From the IMG/VR virus record IMGVR_UViG_3300037042_001757, positions 1-20,284 of that record: 20,284 nt of DNA. One strand, written 5' to 3'. Below, piece after piece: positions 14,690 to 20,284 of the stretch (the first letter of the stretch is position 1; every line of letters begins with the position of its first letter). This stretch comes from a virus. The notes below the pieces were generated by a model. That model was given only the letters and a program-made list of their open reading frames with translations, did no database searches and was not told the DNA's origin. The position numbers were made by a program, and so were the translations under genes.

Positions 14690-15304
14690 ATGTGGCAATG
14701 GATCTCAAATCTTTTCGCAAGGAAATCAAACAGTGGCCAAGCGCCATCCTTGCCGAGTACTTCCTCGCCCTCCAACGAGAACTCAAAACCCGAGCCCTCC
14801 ACCAAGACGGTCTATTTAGAGACAAGGCTCACAACCCCGAACAAAAGCCAAAGGAAGATAAGACCAGAGGCCATCGTCCTCCACCACAGCGGAGGAGGCT
14901 ACAACGGCGGGGTAAGCTGGATTCGCAACCTCGAAAGTAAAGTCTCCTACCATTGCCTAATTGCCCGAGACGGAAGGAGGGCGGTCTTTGGAGAGGACAC
15001 CGACAGAACATGGCATGCAGGGATAAGTAGCTGGAAGGGGCGCAAGGATCTCAATAGCTGGTCTATCGGGGTTAGCTGGGAAGGAGACACCTACACCTAT
15101 CCCTTGGGTGATACCGCCATTGAGTCGGCCTTGGACTACATCGTACCCCGCATGAAGAAGTGGGGGATTCCGGTCTCTATGGTCTTGGACCACCGCATGG
15201 TCAGCGGACCCCGAAAGAATGATATTGCACCAAAGCAGTATGGGGTGTTTATTGAAAGACTCCTAAAGAGACTCAAAGACGATGAAAAAGAAGAAGGAAA
15301 GTAA
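14690..15304 (+). CDS. Endolysin: N-acetylmuramoyl-L-alanine amidase (Amidase_2)
   Basis: A 204-residue zinc amidase that cuts the bond between N-acetylmuramic acid and L-Ala in peptidoglycan at lysis. Residues 1-55 are a Ser/Pro/Lys-rich linker. The catalytic domain starts near 60: AIVLHHSGGG supplies the first zinc His (H65/H66). SYHCLIARDGRRAVFGED and DRTWHAGISSWKG follow, then WSIGVSWEGD. VLDHRMVSGPRKNDIAP gives the second His (H168) and an Asp (D178) in place of the third ligand, as in many family members. I use ATG 14690; a TTG at 14657, with AGGA upstream, would add 11 hydrophobic residues. The end overlaps the zinc-ribbon gene. Preceding holin-like genes complete the lysis block. Confidence 0.88.
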   Translation: MWQWISNLFARKSNSGQAPSLPSTSSPSNENSKPEPSTKTVYLETRLTTPNKSQRKIRPEAIVLHHSGGGYNGGVSWIRNLESKVSYHCLIARDGRRAVFGEDTDRTWHAGISSWKGRKDLNSWSIGVSWEGDTYTYPLGDTAIESALDYIVPRMKKWGIPVSMVLDHRMVSGPRKNDIAPKQYGVFIERLLKRLKDDEKEEGK

Positions 15305-15425
15305 AAGGCCCAAACGTCCCGCAAACGAGCCATGCTACTTCTGTGGGTCAGAAAAGATTGAACACATCAAGATTGGCGTTGTCTCAATCTTCAGATGCAA
15401 GAACTGCGGCGAACAAACCGACTAG
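15282..15425 (+). CDS. Zinc-ribbon microprotein (47 aa)
   Basis: A 47-residue frame starts at ATG 15282, inside the end of the amidase gene. After a basic head (MKKKKESKRPKRP) comes a CYFC ... CKNC pair of knuckles 18 residues apart, the four-Cys layout of a small zinc ribbon. Such proteins often bind nucleic acid or regulate transcription. It ends one base before the next start. Size and the Cys spacing make a random frame unlikely. Its short length makes it easy to miss in automatic annotation. Confidence 0.65.
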   Translation: MKKKKESKRPKRPANEPCYFCGSEKIEHIKIGVVSIFRCKNCGEQTD

Positions 15426-15426
15426 G

Positions 15427-15687
15427 ATGGCCGACCACTCTCCAGAGATGCAGAAGGTGCTGGACCGTCTGGCTAGGGAACTTGTTGAGTACTTTGAATC
15501 CGGCATGGTTGTTGCCACCTTTCAGGATGGATCTACTACCAAGAATGCTTTTGTTAAATTCGGCAACGAATACGCAGTCGAGGGAATTGTTGCCAACATC
15601 CATGATATCCTCTACGGTCAGGAAGAAGAGGATGACGATGATGACTTGGATGACGGAGACCTCAAAAAGGTAATCAAAGATGGCTAA
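15427..15687 (+). CDS. Hypothetical acidic protein (86 aa)
   Basis: An 86-residue protein starting at ATG 15427, one base after the zinc-ribbon stop; an in-frame ATG at 15343 lies inside that gene and is rejected. A helical front (MQKVLDRLARELVEYFESGM) is followed by a beta-rich part (VVATFQDGSTTKNAFVKFGN), then a run of about ten Asp/Glu residues (EEEDDDDDLDDGD) and a basic end. The acidic tail could mimic DNA or hold a partner, but no family is recognised. It overlaps the next gene by eight bases. Confidence 0.6.
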   Translation: MADHSPEMQKVLDRLARELVEYFESGMVVATFQDGSTTKNAFVKFGNEYAVEGIVANIHDILYGQEEEDDDDDLDDGDLKKVIKDG

Positions 15688-15901
15688 AGGAATACTGAAA
15701 TTTGCCCTACCCGAAGAACAACCGGAATTTGAGTTGGCTTGTAAAGCAGGGGATCTTCTTTTTGTTCTTAACGGGTTTGCTAATCATCTTCGTTCTCATC
15801 TTCGCCATTCTACTGATCCCGATTGGGATACAGCTACTGTGGAAAAGCTTTACGAGCTTATTAATCAAATGAAGACAGAGTACTGTCTCCACTTTGAATA
15901 G
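15680..15901 (+). CDS. Small conserved phage protein (73 aa)
   Basis: A 73-residue protein with the layout F-x-LPEEQxEFELA-x-x-A ... LxxxxNHLRSHLRHS ... VEKLYELINQM, which I recognise as a recurrent small phage protein type found near DNA-metabolism genes. Its function is unknown. It is probably a two- or three-helix protein with conserved Pro-Glu-Glu near the N-terminus. It overlaps the acidic gene by eight bases and lies 16 bases before the DUF4406 gene. The family resemblance is from memory of the pattern, not from a search. Confidence 0.6.
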   Translation: MAKGILKFALPEEQPEFELACKAGDLLFVLNGFANHLRSHLRHSTDPDWDTATVEKLYELINQMKTEYCLHFE

Positions 15902-15917
15902 AACCAACACAACAACC

Positions 15918-16526
15918 ATGACCATATACCTGTGCGGTCCCATGACTGGGATCGATGACCTAAACCACCCCGCCTTCTTCAAGGCCGAATCCCGACTCAA
16001 AGAGCAGGGCTATACCGTAATCAATCCCGCCGCAATGGACGAGGAACTGGGCCTAGACCCCCACCAAGGGGTGATGGACCCCGAATTCCTTAAAAAGGCC
16101 GCACAGCGCGATCTGGAGGCCGTAATAGCCTCTGAGGGAATCGTCCTGCTTCCAGAGTGGGAGAAGTCCAAGGGAGCCAAGGCTGAACTGGCAGTGGCTC
16201 AGTGGTTGGGCAAGAAGGTCTACCTCTACCCCTCTATGGTGGAGTACGGTAAGGAGTCGATCTTGGACACGGCCAAACGCCTCACCTCCAGCGATAGGCA
16301 AAAGGACTACGGCCACCCCAAGGACAACTTCCGGCGTATTGCCGATCTTTGGAATATGTATCTTCTCAACCGCCAAAATCCCGAAACAGAAATCTCTATT
16401 GAGGATGTGGCTTGGATGATGGTCTTGCTTAAAATAGCGCGGGATCTCAACAAACCCACAGTAGACAACTTAGTCGATAGCGTGGGGTATATCCGTACCC
16501 TCGCCATGGTCAGAGGCATAGAATAA
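15918..16526 (+). CDS. DUF4406-DUF6378 fusion protein (nucleoside deoxyribosyltransferase-like)
   Basis: A 202-residue fusion. Residues 1-100 are DUF4406-like: MTIYLCGPMTGIDDLNHPAF, then GYTVINPAAMDE, RDLEAVIASEGIVLLPEWEK and SKGAKAELAVAQWLGKKVY. This is the nucleoside 2-deoxyribosyltransferase-like Rossmann fold. Residues about 115-202 match DUF6378: RQKDYGHPKDNFRRIADLWN, EDVAWMMVLLKIARD and DNLVDSVGYIRTLAMV, a helical domain. The two often occur as separate neighbouring phage genes, and here they are in one chain. A part in nucleotide salvage or base exchange is suggested by the first domain, not shown. I start at ATG 15918; a TTG at 15894 would overlap the previous gene. The perfect AATCCCGAAA at 16377 is coding here (Asn-Pro-Glu). 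Confidence 0.75.
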   Translation: MTIYLCGPMTGIDDLNHPAFFKAESRLKEQGYTVINPAAMDEELGLDPHQGVMDPEFLKKAAQRDLEAVIASEGIVLLPEWEKSKGAKAELAVAQWLGKKVYLYPSMVEYGKESILDTAKRLTSSDRQKDYGHPKDNFRRIADLWNMYLLNRQNPETEISIEDVAWMMVLLKIARDLNKPTVDNLVDSVGYIRTLAMVRGIE

Positions 16527-16530
16527 TCTT

Positions 16531-18114
16531 ATGAAGAACCCGCAACAACCCAACAAACGAAGGCTTTTCTTCGACATCGAAACCTCACCCAACGTGGTGT
16601 TGGCTTGGCGCACAGGCTTCAAGCTCTCTATCCCCCATGACAACATACTGGAGGAGAGGGCCATTATCTGCATCTGCTACAAGTGGGAGGGGGACGAGGA
16701 GGTCCATAGCCTTACTTGGGATCGCAAGCAGTGCGACAAGAAGATGCTGCGGGATTTTAGCGCGGTACTCAATTCGGCTGACGAAGCCATAGGACATAAT
16801 TGCGTTGATGTTAATGCAAGAGTTTTGACAAAAGACTTCAAGTGGATTCGGGCTGGTGACCTTAAAAATGGCAATGAATTAATGGGCTTTGATGAAGGGA
16901 TTCCTCCAAATTCCCAAAAAAGGACCGAAGGAAAATGGAACAAAGCGCAATACAAAAAAGAATATAGAACAATAGAAACTGGCGTTGTTTCTGGTTTTCA
17001 AACGAAAATTGCCGAATGCGTAAAAGTTGTTTTTGAAAACGGAGACGAGCTAATAACGACAAAAGATCACTATTGGCTTACGATGCCGCCAGTCTCTAAC
17101 GATCAGTCGTGGGTTGCTTCACAAGATTTGAAAAATAATTACAGGGTTAACAAGTATTTTTCTCCTTGGGAGCAGGATACAGGTTATGAGGCTGGATGGT
17201 TGTCTGGATTCATTTCTGGAGAGGGAACCCTAAAACAATCAGAAAGATCCTTTCAGGTTGATTTTTGCCAAAGAAAAACATCAACACTTGAACAAGCTTT
17301 GGATTATTGCAGAAAACTTGGTTATTCTTTTTCTGAACCAAAATCAAAACATTGTGGGGGACTTGGGCGCGGTGACACTTATTACACGCAATTCCACGGT
17401 GGAAAATTTAAGACCATGGAAATTATTGGGAGACTTGGAATTAAAAGATTTATTGAAAAAGTAGATTATTCAAAACTTGGCGTGTTGAAGGGAAAGAATG
17501 TTCCTAGGGTGAAAATTGTTTCAGTCGAAGATGTCGGAATGAAAGAGGTTGCCGTTTTTCAAACAAGTTGCAAAACGTTTTTTTGCGAGGGCTATCCAAT
17601 GCATAATTGTGACCGCTTTGATTTGAAATGGATTAAGACAAGGTGCCTCTACCACCGAATCCCGATGTATCCCAACTACACAACGCTGGATACCCTCAAG
17701 GTAGCCCGCAACCAATTCCTCTTTAACAGCAACAAGCTGGACTACATCGCCAAGTTCTTGGGCTTTGGGGGTAAAATGGACACCGGAGGGTTCGGCCTAT
17801 GGAAGGCCATCGTCCTAGACAAGTGCAGGGAGAGCCTCCAGAAGATGGTTGATTATTGCAAAATGGATGTGATCCTACTGGAGAGGGTGTACCAAGAACT
17901 CCGCACCTACGCCCCCCACAAGTTCAACTACGCCACTGCCTACGGTGGGGAGGCCCATGACTGCCCCAACTGTGAATCCCTCAATGTCTATGTAAACAAG
18001 ACCAAAACAACCGCTGGCGGTGTAGTTAAGAAGCAGATGCAGTGCAAGGACTGTGGATCTTACTTCACAATCAGCAATCGGAGCTACGAGAAGTATTTGG
18101 CTGAGAAAAGCTAG
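16531..18114 (+). CDS. DEDDy 3'-5' exonuclease with zinc ribbon, interrupted in frame by an intein
   Basis: A 527-residue precursor. Exteins are residues 1-90 and 360-527 and splice to 258 residues. Exo I is FFDIETSP (D15, E17); Exo II is GHN (88-90) joined to CDRFD (360-364); Exo III is YCKMD (Y442, D446), giving a DnaQ-like DEDDy set. A C-terminal zinc ribbon follows with C478/C481 and C505/C508. The protein probably trims or proofreads DNA ends in phage replication or recombination. Residues 91-359 are the intein, described separately; until it is removed, Exo II is split and the enzyme should be inactive. The start is ATG 16531, five bases after the DUF4406 gene, with no close Shine-Dalgarno. 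The stop shares CTAG with the convergent minus-strand gene. Exonuclease class and intein are both well supported; the substrate is not known. Confidence 0.88.
   Translation: MKNPQQPNKRRLFFDIETSPNVVLAWRTGFKLSIPHDNILEERAIICICYKWEGDEEVHSLTWDRKQCDKKMLRDFSAVLNSADEAIGHNCVDVNARVLTKDFKWIRAGDLKNGNELMGFDEGIPPNSQKRTEGKWNKAQYKKEYRTIETGVVSGFQTKIAECVKVVFENGDELITTKDHYWLTMPPVSNDQSWVASQDLKNNYRVNKYFSPWEQDTGYEAGWLSGFISGEGTLKQSERSFQVDFCQRKTSTLEQALDYCRKLGYSFSEPKSKHCGGLGRGDTYYTQFHGGKFKTMEIIGRLGIKRFIEKVDYSKLGVLKGKNVPRVKIVSVEDVGMKEVAVFQTSCKTFFCEGYPMHNCDRFDLKWIKTRCLYHRIPMYPNYTTLDTLKVARNQFLFNSNKLDYIAKFLGFGGKMDTGGFGLWKAIVLDKCRESLQKMVDYCKMDVILLERVYQELRTYAPHKFNYATAYGGEAHDCPNCESLNVYVNKTKTTAGGVVKKQMQCKDCGSYFTISNRSYEKYLAEKS
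16801..17607 (+). mobile_element. Intein with LAGLIDADG homing endonuclease motif inside the exonuclease
   Basis: 807 bases encode 269 residues that remove cleanly from the exonuclease. Block A begins with Cys (C91, CVDVNARVLTKDFKWIRAGD). Block B is GDELITTKDHYWL with the TxxH pair T177/H180. A LAGLIDADG-type motif is GWLSGFISGEG (222-232). The end is TFFCEGYPMHN with the penultimate His and terminal Asn (H358, N359), followed by Cys as +1 extein residue. These are all the splicing residues of a class 1 intein. Only one LAGLIDADG motif is clear; a second may be degenerate near IIGRLGIKRFIEK. Base content drops sharply: line 16861 is 21/60 G+C and line 17881, in the extein, is 36/60. Splicing is strongly expected; endonuclease activity is less certain. 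Confidence 0.9.
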
Positions 18115-18767
18115 AACTCCCTTAACTGAGCCCCTGTTGTGCTGTCGTAGATAGGACCATCTCCATCTTCGGGGTCGTAGGGCCAGTATTCGTGAATTGA
18201 AATGCTTAGTGAGCCGCTAACTGCATTACCTATAAATGCAGGGACAGTGATTCCATCAAGGTCTATGTCTATTGGGGTGTCATCTTCAGTTATACCAACT
18301 GTAGAAATATATTGAATCCCGGCGAGTAATTCGCAAGAGAACCGTGGGTAATAAAGGTCGCCTTGGCGCACAACTGCTGGTTGGGGTTGCAGGGATGCGT
18401 GCAAAACGAAACCGAACAACGAAAAGGAAAAGCCGGAGTCGGACTCGAAGTACTCCGCGAAGCGGGTGTAACTTTTGCAGACCAAATCTTTCTCGGTCTC
18501 GGGGTTTAGCGTGTCGAAGTAATTGAGCCCTCCGCCGGTATTAACAACAAACGTGGAAACGCTGTTGTTCCAAAAAATTACTTCGTGTGTAAAGTCGTCG
18601 AGTGTGTAAACGGCTTTCCACTTTTTTACCCGCCAGAACCATTTGATCAACCGCTCTAGTTCCACGCCGATGGGGAAAATTTTCTCAATGGGTAAACCCC
18701 CTAAGTCATCTGGAAACTCATTGGCGATGCAAAATGGAAACAAACCCAAATGTCTTACCGTGGCCAT
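18111..18767 (-). CDS. Hypothetical phage protein (218 aa), minus strand
   Basis: A 218-residue protein rich in Phe, Tyr, Trp and acidic residues, not recognised. It starts MATVRHLGLFPFCIANEFPD, continues with LERLIKWFWRVKKWKAVYTL and ends SISIHEYWPYDPEDGDGPIY plus STTGAQLREF. No signal peptide, membrane segment or catalytic motif is evident; alternating hydrophobic residues suggest a beta-rich virion protein. It lies 12 bases downstream of the 302-residue gene on the same strand, so they form an operon with the two genes further right. Its stop (CTA at 18111-18113) overlaps the stop of the exonuclease within CTAG. No clear Shine-Dalgarno is visible. Confidence 0.65.
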   Translation of the reverse strand: MATVRHLGLFPFCIANEFPDDLGGLPIEKIFPIGVELERLIKWFWRVKKWKAVYTLDDFTHEVIFWNNSVSTFVVNTGGGLNYFDTLNPETEKDLVCKSYTRFAEYFESDSGFSFSLFGFVLHASLQPQPAVVRQGDLYYPRFSCELLAGIQYISTVGITEDDTPIDIDLDGITVPAFIGNAVSGSLSISIHEYWPYDPEDGDGPIYDSTTGAQLREF

Positions 18768-18779
18768 GCTCTATTATTC

Positions 18780-19688
18780 TTATTCTGGAAGATTTGGCTC
18801 TTTGTTCCATACAACAAACCAGTAATTTTTTGCTGTTCCATTTTCGCATACGGCAAATTCTTTTGCAATTGCTGGACCATCTTCAACGTCCTTTAGAAGC
18901 GAATCTCCACCCACATAATATTCAGAAGTTTCCAGATCGGGTCCGTCTAATGTGGAAGATTCGGATTTAAAAAGAGCAAAAACCGTGCCCTGTCCGTCTG
19001 CCCTGTTTAAATATACACCAATAGGTCCTGCGGCTCTTTGTTCTGTTTCAAACCCATCCAGCCGTGTTTTGTATTCATCCATTGTCTCGCCCTTTTGGCG
19101 GATATCAGATGTTTTATCAAAATCTGGATCAGACTTTTTGCCCTCTTCTCTCCGAGCTTCGGCGGCAGCATAGGCATCTCTTGTGGAGTTGTCCTCCGCG
19201 CCCTTTCTTGTTCCAAAATCAGAATCATTAAGTCGAGAGGTTCTTTGTAAAATCTCAAAATCAGATCCCCCTGCCTTGCTTCCAAAATTTGGATCATCCA
19301 GTCTTGACGGCAAATATGGTTGATTAAAATTGGCATTTCCCATAGTGCCAAAGTCCTCGCTTGCTGTTGACCTTCTTGCGGTATTAAAGGATATCGAGCT
19401 TCCTTCAATTACCGGACCCTGTCCATCAATCGTAACCTTTTTAAGGGTATCAACAACCGCCTGCCTTGCTATCTCGCGAGTGTCAGGAAGGGGCGTGATG
19501 TACTGGGGTTCCGGTATGGGGGGGAGTGGCTCGACCATTGGAGGAAATTGACTTCCACCGATGGCCTCTTGGTCCATCCTCGCGACCTGTTCCGCAATGA
19601 TGTTAGAAGACCTAGTGTCTTGTGCTGGAGGGATCGGGCCAGATGTTGATTCATCTATGCCACCACCCGAAAGAATGTCATCACTCAT
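18780..19688 (-). CDS. Hypothetical Asp/Ser/Pro-rich protein (302 aa), minus strand
   Basis: A 302-residue protein without known family. Residues 1-75 are Pro/Ser/Gly-rich and probably flexible (GGSQFPPMVEPLPPIPEPQY). Residues about 125-165 contain an internal repeat (SRLDDPNFGSKAGGSDFE and SRLNDSDFGTRKG). Residues 165-215 are charged and helical (AYAAAEARREEGKKSDPDFD). The C-terminal 90 residues look folded (GPIGVYLNRADGQGTVFALF, ending AKNYWFVVWNKEP). It has a strong ribosome binding site, AGGAG (bases 19693-19697 on the minus strand) four bases before ATG 19688, unlike most plus-strand genes. The structure, disordered arm plus C-terminal beta domain, would suit a virion or tail-associated protein, but this is inference. 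Confidence 0.65.
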   Translation of the reverse strand: MSDDILSGGGIDESTSGPIPPAQDTRSSNIIAEQVARMDQEAIGGSQFPPMVEPLPPIPEPQYITPLPDTREIARQAVVDTLKKVTIDGQGPVIEGSSISFNTARRSTASEDFGTMGNANFNQPYLPSRLDDPNFGSKAGGSDFEILQRTSRLNDSDFGTRKGAEDNSTRDAYAAAEARREEGKKSDPDFDKTSDIRQKGETMDEYKTRLDGFETEQRAAGPIGVYLNRADGQGTVFALFKSESSTLDGPDLETSEYYVGGDSLLKDVEDGPAIAKEFAVCENGTAKNYWFVVWNKEPNLPE

Positions 19689-19731
19689 TTATCTCCTAAT
19701 TACTATCAAAGTTGGCCCCACCAACATAAAA

Positions 19732-19866
19732 CTAGGTTGGTTCTGGCAAGGGAGGGAGCGGTTTCAGTTTGGGGAGTTCCGGCAGAGAAGGTAAGGCAGG
19801 CAGGGGAGGAAGAGGAGGAAGAGTGGGTTCCTCTGGCAATTCGGGGAGATTCAGGGTGCTGTTCAT
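19732..19866 (-). CDS. Leu-Pro repeat microprotein (44 aa), minus strand
   Basis: A 44-residue frame starting at ATG 19866 on the minus strand. From residue 7 on it is almost only Leu-Pro steps separated by one charged or small residue (LPELPEEPTLPPLPPLPALP, then SLPELPKLKPLPPLPEP). The regular L-P-x pattern would form a polyproline-like rod. No Shine-Dalgarno is seen; the leader is A/T-rich (AAATAATAAAAACATG). It lies between the two larger minus-strand genes with 43 bases before the 302-residue start, in which GTTGG-CCCCA-CCAAC (19711-19725) can form a short hairpin. Either a tiny virion/scaffold-like protein or a low-complexity frame without function. Confidence 0.45.
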   Translation of the reverse strand: MNSTLNLPELPEEPTLPPLPPLPALPSLPELPKLKPLPPLPEPT

Positions 19867-19889
19867 GTTTTTATTATTTTATATGAGGA

Positions 19890-20284
19890 TTATAGGCTTG
19901 GCAAGTAAACTTCAATAATTTCGGTAATCCAGATTCCCTGCTTCCAGTGTTCGCTCTGACGGGCCACCTCAACGTAGTTGCCCCAATCAAGATCGACCTG
20001 TCTGGTTGCTGGTATGGTAAAATTCTCCCCACTGGGAAGAGTTACGGGAATATCACTTCTTAAACATTTTGGAAGCGTTAAATTAAAAATTGATTTTCCT
20101 CTAGAGGTTGTTGTGCTTTCTGATACTGATTCATTTTCAGATGAGCTTGTTCCACTGCTTGTAGAAGAGGATGTGCCACTATTGGTCCCGCTGCTGGTGG
20201 AGCTATTGGTCCCGCTAGACGTTGATGACTGCGTCCCGCTTGAAGTGGAAGAACTTGTGCCGCTATTCGTGGATGAGCTAGTCC
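19890..20284 (-). CDS. Ser/Thr/Gly-repeat protein, C-terminal part (5' end outside window)
   Basis: At least 131 residues on the minus strand, open to the right edge, so only the end is visible. The first part is an 8-residue repeat, T-x-S-S-T-S-S-G. A short Glu/Ser-rich linker (SENESVSESTTTSRG) then leads into a folded C-terminal domain of about 75 residues (KSIFNLTLPKCLRSDIPVTL, QVDLDWGNYVEVARQSEHWK, ending ITEIIEVYLPSL). A Ser/Thr/Gly stalk before a compact domain is typical of a flexible spacer in a virion or surface protein. The stop is at 19890-19892, 23 bases before the Leu-Pro microprotein start. The family is unknown. Confidence 0.7.
   Translation of the reverse strand, partial: TSSSTNSGTSSSTSSGTQSSTSSGTNSSTSSGTNSGTSSSTSSGTSSSENESVSESTTTSRGKSIFNLTLPKCLRSDIPVTLPSGENFTIPATRQVDLDWGNYVEVARQSEHWKQGIWITEIIEVYLPSL
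20139..20284 (-). repeat. 24-base tandem repeat encoding TxSSTSSG
   Basis: Read on the minus strand, six to seven copies of a degenerate 24-base unit encode TSSSTNSG, TSSSTSSG, TQSSTSSG, TNSSTSSG, a half copy TNSG, then TSSSTSSG and TSSS. The half copy shows that the array changes length by recombination or slippage. It continues beyond the window edge. Confidence 0.85.

Noticed and set aside
16801-17607. Group I or II intron instead of an intein
   Set aside because: The insert is open in frame with both exon parts and carries protein-splicing residues at both ends; no intron core is seen.
20139-20284. CRISPR-like array
   Set aside because: Repeats are adjacent 24-base units without spacers and stay in frame in a coding sequence.

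Overview
This 20.3 kb window is part of the genome of a tailed double-stranded DNA bacteriophage. It has a terminase large subunit, a P22-like portal, a scaffold, a major capsid protein, tail fibres and a holin/amidase lysis cassette. No tape-measure gene, sheath gene, tRNA or integrase is visible. The long portal without a tail tube or tape measure leans toward podovirus-like morphology, but tail genes may lie outside the window. The host cannot be assigned. Most starts lack a Shine-Dalgarno sequence and sit behind A/T-rich leaders. Two fibre-like proteins carry Sec-type signal peptides. These traits point away from an enterobacterial host; Bacteroidota or Verrucomicrobiota is only a guess.

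Left to right on the plus strand: the 3' end of terL (2-481); a free-standing HNH+AP2 homing endonuclease (503-1009); a tail fibre block (1011-4024) in which two paralogous baseplate/tail-attachment domain proteins flank a small protein and a repetitive fibre; a 25-residue mini-ORF; the head module (4113-9512: portal, small protein, scaffold, major capsid protein), closed by a near-ideal intrinsic terminator; a second receptor-binding/fibre block (9654-13571) with an FN3+lectin-like protein, a three-repeat beta protein and a second secreted-looking fibre; a lysis block (13568-15304: membrane/coiled-coil protein, LLH-type holin, two-TM protein with a peptidoglycan-binding motif, a 57-residue ORF, amidase); and a small-gene/nucleic-acid metabolism block (15282-18114) with a zinc-ribbon microprotein, a DUF4406-DUF6378 fusion and a DEDDy 3'-5' exonuclease. 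A minus-strand block (18111-20284) meets the exonuclease end to end in a shared CTAG and holds unrecognised proteins, a Leu-Pro repeat microprotein and a Ser/Thr/Gly-repeat protein cut by the window edge.

The strongest observation is an in-frame 269-residue intein with a LAGLIDADG motif that splits the exonuclease exactly inside its Exo II motif (GHN/CDRFD). Intein and HNH gene are both AT-rich compared with their neighbours, as expected of recently acquired homing elements. A second signal is a plus-strand 10-mer, AATCCCGAAA, found perfectly six times, four of them in the short gaps just upstream of structural genes. Other points are the structured leader of the capsid gene, signal peptides on fibre proteins, and several genes below 60 residues that are easily missed.
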